A stretch of 64,000 bases of DNA from Megalopta genalis (lineage: Eukaryota > Arthropoda > Insecta > Hymenoptera > Halictidae), in contig NW_027476093.1 in assembly GCF_051020955.1 (NCBI RefSeq), forward strand, positions 2,571,001-2,635,000, written 5' to 3'. Positions 11,646-23,398 of the stretch are shown piece by piece. The first letter of the stretch is position 1. Each line of letters opens with the position of its first letter. A program made the position numbers and the translations under genes. The notes beneath the pieces were generated by a model. That model searched no databases and was not told the DNA's origin. It saw only the letters and a program-made list of their open reading frames with translations.

Positions 11646-13134
11646 GTAATATTCAATGCCTTATACACATAAATAGGAGCCTCTATAATTACGGATAAAT
11701 AAAAGCAAATGTTTCAAACGCATCATTTCTGTAAGCCATCCCTCTTGTAGCAAAATTCGACTGCGGAAGGTGTTACAGTTTCTTCGCAAAAAATAATGCC
11801 AAAGAACGTCGGACAAGAACGCAGCTTACACACTACAGAATACACCCTCGAAGTAGAGAAAATCCTGTGAAAAGTGAAATAAGTGTGTCAACTGCGACCC
11901 GGTCGCGAAACAGTAGCCCCGAGTAAGCATCGCGGATCGTTCTCTTCGGTAGTTTGCTGATCGCGAGCCATTCCAGTATTGTCTGGTTTTTTCGACCACA
12001 ATGTCGAATGGCAATCGATACGCGGGAAAATAAGGTGAGAGGCAGGGTGCAGGAGCGGACGCGAGATATCGAGACCGAATATACTAGCTGATAAAGTGGT
12101 CTAGGCTCGATGAAAAGTCGAGGGATTTCCGATCAACCGACGAGAAAGCGGTGGGCATTTTCGAGGGAAATCGGTCGGGACGCATTGAAACAGGTGAATA
12201 CGACGGGGTTCGGCCGTCGTCGTTTGCGGCCGATGGAAACCGCGCGGCGTGACGTTGCGTAACGCGGCGCACTCGCCGCGCCGCACCGCGCCGCACCGTA
12301 CCGCGCTCGCGGAATATATTAAATTCATTTAAATGAAACGCAATTACCCGTATCGCTATCAAGCCCGTCAATTCGACGCTTTAGCGTGGCAAGAGGAGGG
12401 CCCTGTTTGAAACGACCGGCTCCGCGGGGCGGTTATCGTACCGGCGGCGCGTCGTTATGCGCCAGTTGTTCTAATTACCGCGCGATCATCTTCGGCCAGG
12501 AAATTACCTCTTCTTTCGCCTCTTTCTTTTACCTCGAACCATTTGTCGTTCTCGGGTCGCGGCTCCCTTTTTTCCCCCTGTCCTTCCTTCTCCGTCTCTT
12601 GCCGCGCGGACTCGAATACCATTGCAATTGCAGAGAAACCTATTACGCTAGCCGAGAGGTATAAAATAATTCACAAGCCTGTTCCGGACACAGGACGTGC
12701 AATTATTCGCAGATACGTATCGGTGGGTGCCGCGTGTTCCGTAAGGCCGCCGCGGTCGCATGAGAACCGTCGAGAGACGAGCGACGCCGGTCGACGTCGA
12801 TTTACGAAAAGATAACGAGGACATCGTGGATGCGGCAATTTCGGTTTCTGCCGCGTTGCGTGCCCCGAAAAGAACAATGCCGATATTGGACGGGAAGGGC
12901 GCATCTCGTAAATCTCGCTGGCAAAAATTGTTTCATAATTTGCGTAATAACTTGGAGCCGCCGCTTCAAAGGCCGTGCGATCCTCCTCGACGCGTCGGCT
13001 ACATACTTAAAATTCAACGTTTTCCCGAGCTTTTCCTACGAATACGTTCGTTTGAATATGTTGGCTGATGAACGCGAACCTCCGAAGTATTCCACGAAGT
13101 TTATGAAACCGGTAATAATGTAATAATTCACGCC
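11646..13134. other. Noncoding stretch, GC-rich centre
   Basis: GC- and CpG-rich from about 12040 to 12990, with overlapping frames on both strands and no recognisable product. AT-rich flanks. Confidence 0.55.
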
Positions 13135-13443
13135 GTTAAAAAAAAGCTTCATTTTAGTGTTATCTAGACAGAAAGTTATGACATGCCTTCCCACTCACAA
13201 AAATCCGAAAAATTAATTCCACTAGTCTCAGTAATTGGTCTAAAATTTTGCTGTAGACCTAGGGGGACCAGTTACTGACACTAGTGGGATTCATTTCTGA
13301 AGAGATCCAAAAAGTCCGGAAAATGGATTCTACTAGTCTCAGTAACTGGTCGAAAATTTTACTATCGATATAAGTGGACCAGTTACCGAGACTAGTAGGA
13401 TGGATTTTCTGACAGATGTGGTTGCGAGTGTAGATCAATTTTG
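13135..13443. mobile_element. Family C dyad-array element, short copy (2 dyads)
   Basis: Opens with an A-run then CTTCATTTTAGTGTTATCTA and GACATGCCTTCCCACTC. It carries two dyads of ACTAGTCTCAGTAACTGGTC type and ends GATGTGGTTGCGAGTGTAG. It breaks off inside what becomes the right arm of a family A copy. Confidence 0.82.
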
Positions 13444-13513
13444 TGTATCTCTTCTCCCTAAATTGTCCATTTTTCTGGACAATCCGAGCGTCAATTAGAG
13501 AGGCATTGCTGTA
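13444..13513. mobile_element. Family A MITE, right end only
   Basis: From GTATCTCTTCTCCCTAAATT to GGCATTGCTGTA. The left part appears to have been replaced by the adjacent C element. Confidence 0.85.
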
Positions 13514-15287
13514 TTTCTTTTTTTGTTAATTATCGACCGCAGATTTATATCTCTGCCGAAAGTCGCTTAATAACAGAAAAACTACTACTTGGTTTCGTTC
13601 GAAAATAATCTCGCTGGCTGGGCATCGAGGGGAACGCAAAGTTGCAGTAAATTTGGCAATTTCGCGCGTTGTCCGAGCCCGGTCCTCCGTTCTCGCGTCG
13701 ATTGCGCTGCGCGCGTAATTGTAACATCCACCGCCTCGGGGCCCGCGATCGGCCGCGATCACGGCGCAATCAATTCCCGCGCCCTCTATTACCGTCGAAA
13801 CACTATTATTTCCATCGGGGCGCGACGCGACAGTCCGATCGGTTGCTCGTTTTATTTCGGGCCGTCTTCGGCGCTCCGTCGTAAACCCGGTGTCTATTCT
13901 TTGTTCGCGTTTTATCGGCGAACAACAGGGAAGCTTGCGTTGCGAAATTTGCTTATTCGGCTGGACAAGCAGCACGATAATTGGCGCGTTGATAGCGCGA
14001 CGATGTTCCGGGCGTTTTATTGATAACCAAACAGCGGCGTTCCTGACCGGCGGCGGTTCGATTCGATTCGATTCGATTCCATTCGATTCGATTCGGGACG
14101 TTTCCGCGACCGGAGACAATTCCGCGTTGGTAACAGGGTAGATTTTTGAAAAATTGAAAGTGTGGCGTGCACACGCGCGGTGCAGCGCGCGCGCGCGGAT
14201 CAATCCGGAGCCGTTTGTGTACCGCCGCGAAAGCTTTCAACGGCCGAACAATGGCCGGAGTTTTGCGGGTTTTTTCACGATTATTCCGGCGAGCCGCGCG
14301 AACGAAGACCGCGAACGCGCGTAATCGACGAATTACAACGGATCGGAATGCTGCTCGCCCGGCGATTACACCCTCTCTCGTTCTCCTTTTTGTTCTCCTT
14401 CGCTCTCTCCCTCTCCCCCGTCCTCTTCCTCCTCCGCTTCCACGCTACATATATGTATCCTCCGGTTCCGCGTATGTGTGTTTGTGTTTTTTGTCGCGCT
14501 GGCGCGGGGAATTTGCTTTTTTTCCTTTTTCGGAGCAACATAAACTAGTGTGTAACTATCTTTCGACGCGGCGTATGCCCGTCGATGATATTTTTCTGGA
14601 CTCGCAACCCGCGGTCGGGATTTCGGGTGCGACCCGGAATAAACCCGCCGGCCATAGTTTGCAGGATATTGTGCGTATCACTGTAACGGCTCGTTCGCGA
14701 AACCATCCGCTTCTCCTGCTGCAAGTTACAACGATCTCTCTTTCCCGTCTCTCTCTCCCGGTTCCCTTTCCAGGTTTCGTTTTTATATAGTGGCGCACGG
14801 CCGAGTTTATACCGTTGTCACCGAAACTCGTAAACAAATCCCGCGCCTCAAGTGTAACAGGGAGTTCGAAGCGGGCGCCGATGCGAAAACCGAATGTTTT
14901 CGAAATATTTTCTCGAGCTGCGGTCGCCGCGCCGACGAGTATCGTATTATTCGATTTGGAGTAGCGGAGGAAGCGCATGTTTCGAATATTTCACTGGCTA
15001 CTCGCGAGAATTCGGGCTGCGCACGATGGACCGATAATCTAACTGCCTGGCAATCAAATTTTTATCGCAAATCAACGAAGGACGTATATGCAGTCGCTGA
15101 AAGGCCCCCTATAAATCGATTTTGTCGAACCTTGCAATCTCGGTAGCTACGGAAAGTCTGTTCTCCGTGCTCCAAAATCGATTGGTAGTTTGCGTGTTTC
15201 TGATGATATTTTATTATTGTACCATGTGCGCGCGAATTACTCTAAAGTAATAGGCGGAAGTACTCTGCTTCTTAATATGAAATCGTA
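13514..15287. other. GC-rich noncoding stretch
   Basis: CpG-dense from 13.6 to 14.95 kb. The longest frames (13526..14203 minus, 14167..14790 plus) overlap each other on opposite strands, are Arg/Pro-rich and show no domain. I do not call a gene. Confidence 0.55.
14056..14094. repeat. (GATTC)n pentanucleotide repeat
   Basis: About seven GATTC units with one CATTC variant. Confidence 0.9.
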
Positions 15288-16287
15288 TACAGGATATTCC
15301 ACAATTATATTAACACCTGGAAAGGGGTGATTCCTGAGGCCATTCGAGGTAACTTTTTCCTTAGCGAAAACGCAATCTGTGGCTTCCTTTGCGAGCTATT
15401 TATTATCTTCTATTTTACCTTATGTTTTATTTCACTTATATTTTGGTAATTAATGAAAAACTCTTGATTTAAAAAAAAAGAACTTCATTTTAGTGTTCTC
15501 TAGACATAAAGTTACGACATGCCTTCCCACTCCGAAAAATCCGGAAAACGAATTCCACTAGTCTCAGTAACTGGTCCAAAATTTTGCTGTAGACCTAAGG
15601 GGACCAGTTACTGGGACTAGTGGAATTGATTTCTGAAGAGATCTTGAAAATCCGGAAAATGAATTCTACTAGTCTCAGTAACTGGTCCAAAATTTTGCTA
15701 TCGACCTAGCGGGACCAGTCACTGAGACTAGTGGAATTCATTTTCCAGATTTTTGGGATATGTCCGGAAATCAATCCCGGTAGTCTCCGTAACTGGTCCA
15801 AAATTTTGCTATCAACCTAAGTGGACCAGTTACTGAGACTAGTGAGATCGATTTCCAGACATATCCTAAAAATCTGGAAAATGAATTCCACTAGTCTCAG
15901 TAACTGGTCCAAAATTTTGCTGTTCACCCAGGGGGGCCAGTTACGGAGACTAGACTAGTAGAATTCATTTTCGGGACAGTTCCAAAAAATCCTGAAAATC
16001 CATTCCACTAGTCTCCGTAACTGGTCCATCTAGATCGATAGCAAAATTTTGGACCAGTTACTGAGACTAGTAGGGTGGATTTTCTAACAGATGTGGTTGC
16101 GAGTGTAGATCAATTTTTTGTGAAGGTTCTGATTACATTGGCTAAAAGTATTGCTAAAAATAACTGTTTATTACAGTTTATTATTATTCTTAAGTCTTGC
16201 ATTTGCGCTACGGAAAATGTTCCTTTGAATGACCTCGGGAATCACCCCTTCCTGGGTGTTGATATAATTATGGGACACTCTGTGTTA
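15288..16287. mobile_element. Diverged family B element carrying a C array
   Basis: The left end TACAGGATATTCCACAATTA and right end TAATTATGGGACACTCTGTG form inverted termini. The B-type inner motifs AACTTTTTCCTTAGCGAAAA and GAATGACCTCGGGAATCACC are present. The pairing extends outward: the left flank AATATGAAATCGTA is the inverse complement of the right flank TACGATTTCATATT. A C element of about 730 bp occupies the centre. Confidence 0.75.
15464..16197. mobile_element. Family C dyad-array element, long copy (5 dyads)
   Basis: Reference copy of the family. It runs from TTGATTT plus an A-run to TTATTATTCTTAAGTCT. Five dyads start near 15557, 15666, 15777, 15887 and 16006. Each has about 21-bp inverted arms (ACTAGTCTCAGTAACTGGTC and its complement) around a loop of about 28 bases, AAAATTTTGCTRTCRACCT. 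Spacers of about 40 bases read GAATTCATTTTCCAG and GATATGTCTGG. The first four dyads have the loop in one polarity and the fifth is flipped. Confidence 0.85.
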
Positions 16288-17117
16288 TACGATTTCATAT
16301 TATCGATGCAGTAGATACACGTAAAATTGAAGTACATCGACAGAATTGATGAATTTTTCATTAGAAATCGTATTCGTGCGAATCGATTATTAATGATTGA
16401 CAAAGAATGTATTAGTATTCTATACATGAAATTATTCTAGAATTTATGTTTATATTTTATATACTACTGCAGAACAATATATCATATTATTCTATACGAA
16501 ATCATTGGTAGCAATAATATCTAATCGAACAAGTAATATTTTTAACGGTAGATAATATTCCAATGCAACATTTCCATCGAGAACAGAATTATAAAAGGAA
16601 ATGTTTGGAAGCAGATGCTAAAATCTGCGGGGAATAATAAATTAGAGCGGCCTATTTTTCGGAAGAAAAAATCTGAGATACATCGATAACCACAATAATA
16701 GCTGTTCACCCTAGTCCGAGCACCTAAATGTCATCGGTCTGTGCCGTTCGTGGTGGGGTGGACAGTTATTATTAGACTGGGGATCTTTACGCATTTATGG
16801 TATTTATAAATTTGTGAAACGCAAGAAAACGTTTACCTGGAGAAACATTAAGGGCGTTTTTTATTTTCGTGTCGCTACGAAGAATTCTTTGGCGAAATTT
16901 GTGTTTTTCGAAATAAATGTTTTCGTTGTTCTAGTTTCTATAAAATCTCTTTTTATCAAAAAACCGATGTCCAATGACCTCGATTACAGATAGTCGTATT
17001 TCCAATCAACGCAATGATTATAAAATGCTGTCGTTAAAACCGACTAAAGCTCGCATAACTTTGATTATCGTTAAATCAAAAACGTTTATTCTGTACTACG
17101 AATGCTCGCGAACCAAG
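16288..17117. other. AT-rich noncoding stretch
   Basis: No gene. Around 16757-16790 there is a weak match to the family E motif (TTAGACTGGGGATCTTTACGC). Confidence 0.55.
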
Positions 17118-17304
17118 TACAGTAAAGTCTCTCCAATTGACGCTTAGATTGTCCACAAAAATGGACAATTTTGGAAGAGGAGATACTATAGTTACTAGAG
17201 TAACTATAAAAACGAACCGCAAGGCTCGAATAATCGTATCTACTCTTCCCAAATTGTCCAGTTTTGTGGACAATCTGAGCGTCAGTTAGGGAGACATTAC
17301 TGTA
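17118..17304. mobile_element. Family A MITE, asymmetric copy
   Basis: Both termini are present. Most of the left inner arm and the loop are deleted (GGAGATACTATAGTTACTAG), giving 187 bp. Confidence 0.88.
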
Positions 17305-17523
17305 TACTTAAGTCTCTCCAATTGACGCTCAGCTTGTGCACAAAAATGGACAATTTGGGAACAGGAGAAACGATTGTTCGAGCCTTGTGGCTCTTTCGTT
17401 GCGGTTATCGATTATCAACAACTATAAAAGCGAGCTGCCAAGGCACGAACAATCGTATCTCCTCTTCCCAAATTGTCCATTTTTCTGCACAATCCGAGCG
17501 TCAATTAGGGAGGCATTATTGTA
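17305..17523. mobile_element. Family A MITE, head-to-tail with the previous copy
   Basis: Starts TACTTAAGTCTCTCC immediately after the preceding CATTACTGTA, and ends GGCATTATTGTA. Confidence 0.88.
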
Positions 17524-18978
17524 TGTGCCAAAACCAGATGCAAAAACGTAGAACAGTTCGATGAAAGAAAAACAAATGCAGAGATTGCTCGAAAAGGACA
17601 TCGAAAACCAGAATATCCCTTGAAAACGATTCTACCGTACCGGTAGAGTCGTTTCAAACAAAAGTAATGCAATCAAGCTTTATAGAAGAACGAACAGTTA
17701 ATCAGTTTCGCATTCGTAGTTCGACCGAACGGAACGACTGGCCATAGTACGAATACTTCGCGCGAGCTATGCCATTGGAATATTATCAAACTTTGGTCAA
17801 GCTTCAAAAAAATTAATTTGTATTTCGTAGCGTTCCCGCCGTGTCGGTAGAATTGCAGCAAGTTTCCGACGGCCGCGGTTTCGTTTGAAATTCCAGGCAT
17901 AGCGTGCGCCGTGTTAGTTTCAAGATGTGTGCATACATGCAACGAGGGCTGTCCCGTAAACCGTGAAGGGTTCGTTCGAACGAGCCGGTGCCTGTCCGGT
18001 GCCGTAATCGTTTCCAGGTTTTCGTGGTCCGTGGGACGCGCGACGATAATGTTTATGAAACTGGAGAGGCGTCGATCGAACGGCCGAGCGAACGATAGCA
18101 CAGCGTGGGCGGTGATAATTGAATTCCGTTCGACACAGGCGAGTTCGTTTCGTTCCGCGATTCTTGCGCGACGATCGCGACGACCGATTCGAAACGACGC
18201 GCCGAGCTAGCTCGACGACGCCGATCGGCCGCCGATTCGTCGATCGTTAGGACGCGAAATATTTTGCCCGCGTATCTCGTGCCCGGTTACCCGTTCGCAG
18301 GCCCGCGAATCCATGTTCCCGTGTAACGGCATTAATCAAGGGATTCGCGTAATTTTAATTAAAAAGCCGGGGGCGGACAGGTCACGCGAATGGCTGCGAA
18401 ACAAATTTAATTAATTTTTCACCGGTTCCCGTGTCGACGACAATCCCCGGGACTCGTTATTTATCTAGGCCGAAAGGCGTATTCGCGTTGCGTCGCGTCG
18501 CGTCGCGGCGCGGCGCTCCGAACGATCGCCGCGCGATCGAAAACGGATTTCTGTATTAACGAATGCAATCGCGTCCGCAACGCGATCCGAACGAACGGTG
18601 AATTAGCGGGGAAGCTCGGCGGCCGCAAAATTGTTCGCGGTGTCGCGAATCGGTCCCGCATTAACGCCGCATCATCGATATCCCCCCACGAACGGATCTT
18701 TATTACGTCATCGATTCAATAAGCTCCGCGGATAAAATTACTATCCGGCGGATTCCTGGCTTCGCGTTATGGCTTTACATGCCTCGTCGATCAAATACAG
18801 TTCACGGAAATGTTGTATGGCTCTTCTAAGACAATCATCGTTTTAACCATCAATCGATGGTTATGTCAAGGTTATGTCAAGGTATATATCAATATTTATA
18901 TAAATATTTAGTTTCGTAAAAGCTGTCTGTTCAAGAAGTGACTAATTATGTCTATACTGTGTATTTTATAAGAGACAG
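17524..18978. other. Noncoding stretch, GC-rich centre
   Basis: CpG-rich from 17.9 to 18.75 kb, with a short CGTCG run at 18490-18515. The frames on both strands are not recognisable. AT-rich at the right end. Confidence 0.55.
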
Positions 18979-19199
18979 TACAGTAGTGTCTCCCTTACTG
19001 ACGCTCAGATTGTCCACTAAAATGGACAATTTGGGAGGAGGAGATACGATTATTCGTGTCTTGCGTCTCCTTTCTATAATTGTTGAAAATCGGTAATTAC
19101 AAAGACGAGGCGCAAGACTCAAATTAATCGTATCTCCTCTTCCCAAGCTGTCCATTTTTGCGCGCAATCTAAGCGTCAGTTAGAGAAACATTAACTGTA
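18979..19199. mobile_element. Family A MITE, CGTCTTGCGTCTC subtype
   Basis: The inner arm reads CGTGTCTTGCGTCTC rather than CGAGCCTTGCGGCTC, as in 32106..32319, so the two belong to one subfamily. Confidence 0.9.
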
Positions 19200-19420
19200 C
19201 AGTAATGTCTCCCTTACTGACGCTCAGATTGTCCACAAAAATGGACAATTTGGGAAGAGAAGATACGATTACGATAGAGCCTTGTAGCTTGTTTTTTATA
19301 GTCGTTGAAAATTCGTAACTATAAAAAAGAACCGCAAGGCTCGAATAATCGTATCTGCTCTTCCAAAAATTGTCCATTTTTGTGGACAATCTAAGCGTCA
19401 GTTAGGGAGACATTACTGTA
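19198..19420. mobile_element. Family A MITE sharing its TA with the previous copy
   Basis: Full length. The junction GTACAGTAATG means the last TA of one copy is the first TA of the next. Confidence 0.9.
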
Positions 19421-19959
19421 TTGTGCACAGATTGTTTGCTGCGTTTCGTTCGTTTGCTTATCACAGCATTTTGAACTTATTTTATAGTGCATATTGGAGC
19501 TACCAAATATGGTGTACGCAAAGAACAACTACTTTAATGTTAAATCTACTATACTGGTAATTTTGACTGGTTTCACATTTTTTATTTCGAGATTAAAAGA
19601 TGATGATATGCCTAAACAAATATAATCTTGTCATAACCTCAGGTTCTATAACTACACGAAGTTTCAATATCTACAATTAAACGATAATAATTAAATTTAT
19701 TTTCGAGTTAATTAGTTGCTTGAATCCTGCAGATTAAACTGCAGAATCGTATGCGTAAGTTTTCATTGTAACAGATACATTTCAAAAGGGTGCAGCTAAA
19801 GTCAGATTTTAACCCACTCATATTCATGTGACCTTTTTATATTCAGGTGCCCAGGTGAACTTAAGATCGAGGGCGATTACACAGAATGTCCAAAAAGGTT
19901 GGGTCCAAACTAAAAAACGTCGTATGAACCTATATTCGAAAATACGTAACAAAAACGAC
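19421..19959. other. AT-rich noncoding stretch
   Basis: Nothing recognised. Confidence 0.6.
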
Positions 19960-20166
19960 TACAGTAAAGTCTCCCTAATTGTGCATAAAAGTGGACAATT
20001 TGGGAAGAGTAGATACGATCGTTCGACCCTTGCAGTTAGTTTTTATAGTTACCGATTCTCAACAATTATAAAAACGAGCCGCAAGGCTCGAACAATCGTA
20101 CCTCCTCTTCCCAAATTGTCCATTTTTCTGCACAATTTAGGTGACAATTAGGGAGACATTAGTGTA
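19960..20166. mobile_element. Family A MITE
   Basis: TACAGTAAAGTC to ATTAGTGTA. The left arm lacks about 15 bases of the CTGACGCTCAGATTG block. Confidence 0.88.
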
Positions 20167-21714
20167 CATCAAATACAACACTGTAGAGACATTAGTAGAA
20201 TCTGAGAATAGTTTTGCATCGTGTGCAACTCATTAATGTAATTCATTAATGTGCTTCTTACAGGTAACATTGATAACTATTATTTCGCTTAAAAAATCTG
20301 CGGGCCAGTTATTACCTTCTATTCGAAACCTCTGCTAACTCTATAAACCATCGGTCGAGACAAAATCAGACTAAACTGCGATGAAATAATCGAGCCGCTT
20401 AAAGGGAGTTTATTGTAATCCAACGAGAATTTGATGTTCGCGAACCGCGAATTTCGATTGCCGCACATCCGTTCGTACGTCGTATTCCGAGGACCGTTTC
20501 CACCCGGAAGACTAATAGCGGAGGGAAGACGGGAAGAATACCGCAATATGTTCCCCGTTCAATATCGACCTACGTTTCCTCATTACTGGCTTGCATCGGA
20601 GTGTCTTCGGAATTACATTGCGCTCGATAATTCGATAATTCGATCGTGGGAAGCGGCGTCGCGATAACGCGTCACCGGCGCGTCAAGTACGTGCAGCACT
20701 TCGCTGCTAAGGGATTAATGATACCATTATTCAAATGGCATCGTGGCTAGGCGGGTATTGAAAGGGGCCTGGCCCCGTTTACGGTTGCGCCCCGCTATTC
20801 CGGCGCGCATGCACCTGCGTGCAAAAACATCTCCGAGCCAAAGTAAATAGACAAAGACGGGGGAATCGAAGCGGCCCGGCGCGCAGTGGTTGAGGCGCGG
20901 GAGCTCTTTTTTTCCCCGCCGCGCCGCTCGGTCTTTTATCTCGCGGCGTTTTTACCGGCAATGCACGCAGGCCTCCGCAACCACCCTCAAAGATACGGTT
21001 CTCCCTTTCTAGCGAATATCCAGCCTCGCGAAGCTGAAGCTCTGCCGACGTCGACGTCGACGCCGACGCCGACGCCGCCTGCCGTTGCCGCGTTGCTGCT
21101 GCTGCTGCTGCAGCAATCCGAACTCGGTCAAGCTGCCATTTCGTCGAGCCGAGTCAGTTCTGGCTGGTTTAAAAGCATTTCGGCCGGTCTGTCATCGCCT
21201 CGAGACGAATGCCAAAACATCGGCCAAAGAGCGCGGAACGGGCTCTGTTGCTTGCAAATGCTCGCCGCCGCCACCAACGCCGCCGCCGCCACCGCGTTTT
21301 TCTCATCACCGAGGCGTTTGAGCAGGATTTTTCGGACACGACAACGAGCCGCCGCGTCCCTTTATCAACGCGCCGAGCGGAGAGGACAAAGCTCTCGCGG
21401 CGTAGCCGTAATTACGCGTTCGACGTAATGCGTTTTAACTTTTAACGCGTTATTTCGGCACGCGAGGGCCGCACGCGTTGTCGGCCGACGGGTTTCCGTT
21501 CTTAAATTACGCCTCGTTTCGTCGCACGGCCTCTCTCGGACCACTCTTAATGACACGAATGTACAATGTATTTCTGCACCGGACATGATTTAAAGAAGCT
21601 CGCGTAAGAATAGTCCAGCGTAACGTCTGAATCACTGGCGTAGGCTGTGTTTAAGTGGCTTCTCTAATCTGGAGCCTTTAGGAAACCGACAGATTTTATT
21701 TCGGTTTCTCAGAG
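20167..21714. other. Noncoding stretch, GC-rich from 20.4 kb
   Basis: Contains trinucleotide runs: (GAC/GCC)n at about 21043-21077 and (GCT)n at about 21093-21112. The open frame 20886..21428 (plus) translates these runs into Thr/Pro and Leu tracts and overlaps frames on both strands. I do not accept it as a gene. Confidence 0.5.
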
Positions 21715-21933
21715 TACAGTGATGTCTCCCTTACCGACGCTCAGATTGTTCACTAAAATGGATAATTTGGGAAGAGGAGATACGATTATTCGAGTCTTGC
21801 GGCTCGTTTTTATAATCGTGGACAATTTATAACTATGACAATAAACTGCGAGGCTCGAATAATCGTATCTCCTCTTCCCAAATTGTCCATTTTTGTGCGC
21901 AATCTGGGCGTCAATTAGAGAGACATTACTGTA
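21715..21933. mobile_element. Family A MITE, complete
   Basis: Termini TACAGTGATG and CATTACTGTA. A family B element begins at the very next TA. Confidence 0.9.
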
Positions 21934-22304
21934 TACAGGCTGTCCCAAAAATGTCTCGCAATCCGGAAATGGCGGGTTCCTCGGATCATTTGAAGCAGCT
22001 TCTTCCTTTACAAAAATTTTCTCCGGTGCACCGTTAACGAGTTATTAACGAAAAACAGTGACCAATAAGAATCGAGTACGGCTGACGCGAGGCGGCCCAG
22101 CCAACCAACGCACGAAGCCTAGTTCCGCTCATTGGCTCGGTCGTCTCGCGCCAGCCGAACTCGCCTCTCATTGGTCACTGTTTTTCGTTAATAATTCGTT
22201 AACGGTGCCTCGGAGAACATTTTTGTAAAGGAAGAAGTTGCTTCAAATGACCCGAGGAACCCGCCGCTTTCGGATTACGAGACATTTTTGGGACACCCTT
22301 CATA
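21934..22304. mobile_element. Family B element, complete
   Basis: From TACAGGCTGTCCCAAAAATG to TTGGGACACCCTTCATA. Its unpaired centre is inverted relative to 8301..8671: here CGAGTACGGCTGACGCGAGG comes first, there it comes last. The element therefore sits in the opposite orientation. Confidence 0.88.
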
Positions 22305-23398
22305 CTTTTGAAGATATCTCTGCCAAAGGATATTGACAGATTGAAGAAATTGATTGAGTAGCTGTTTGAACGTCAGCAATAAAGCATGGCATAGTGCACA
22401 GGGCATAAAAAGGCATCGAAACATATCCTGATCCATGATCTTGAGCTAAATAATATGAAAAACCTTGAAATACGATTTTCTCGAAATTATGCTAGCTATG
22501 AATTAGCTGCCATGATATCGGAAGATCTACTTGACCGATTTGATCAACACTTGGTCAACGTCAAGGTTAAATTATCATTTTTCCATTTCTCTTAGCCTGC
22601 TAGAGTTGAAGAAAAAACCAGCAGAAGTCGATATTCCAACTTCAAAGTGCTGCCATTTCTTTAGTTATCAATATTTATCTTCCCTCGTGATTTCTGCGAT
22701 AACCACATGCATCCTAGTTAAGAATCTTTCTTGTTTCACTGTAATAATTTCTTTTTTATACCACCTATTTTGACTATTTCTTATTCTCAAGATTTCTAAA
22801 TATTTTTGAAATGGTAACAAATATCTGTGAAAAATGCCGATGCAAGAAGCTGCATAGTTCTTTTGTAAAAAAAATAGCGAAAACAACAAGAAAAGCGTGC
22901 TAAAGACAAACATTTTAGTCCGCGAACGATAAAATTCTCGGATAACCTTGCGGCTGTAGAAGCGAGAAGCGCGATAGATGTTTCCACGTTTCAACGTTAA
23001 GTACCTATATGCGACGAACCACGGAGTTTCCAGATAACTCATTGAAATGCATTATGGAAGTGGAACGAATGCTCGGAATGTACGCGAAAGGCAGTTTTTC
23101 GATGGCCGCGTACAAGACACGAGAGATATCGGGGCGAAACTGGTTGGCAGATCCGATAAGAAACTTTCCGACGAAACTTTAATTGATCCGGGAATTATAT
23201 GCGGAGGATAGCTGTGCTATATCGTAGCCCCGACATATTTAATGTCGACGGAAAAATCTGTCTAGAAACAACAACCGGTTCCTTCGTTTTGCGAACGCGT
23301 CGAGAGCATCGCGCGGCCCGAAGAGAACAAAGCGACGCGGGGACTGGTTTATCGTCCACTCGAATCAATATTCAAAACCCGAAAGATGAGAATCTTAC
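22305..23398. other. AT-rich noncoding stretch next to exon 2
   Basis: Part of the downstream intron of the minus-strand gene. The open frames are short and unrelated to Ig domains. Confidence 0.6.

Larger units (their letters stand above)
1..23398 (-). other. Second intron of the IRRE-family gene, partial
   Basis: A canonical GTAAG donor (minus strand, 23398 downward) follows the exon at 23399..23631. No sequence resembling the rest of Ig domain 2 or later Ig domains was found to the left, so this intron probably fills the whole left part of the window and continues past its edge. It is at least 23.4 kb. It holds family A, B and C elements, microsatellites and GC-rich noncoding stretches. 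A short missed exon cannot be fully excluded by eye. Confidence 0.7.

Noticed and set aside
13526..14203. 225-codon minus-strand frame
   Set aside because: Opposed by long plus-strand frames over the same bases. Arg/Ile-rich composition follows CpG content. No family resemblance.
20886..21428. 180-codon plus-strand frame with Thr-Pro and Leu runs
   Set aside because: The runs are translations of trinucleotide repeats. The rest is unrecognised and three frames are open at once.
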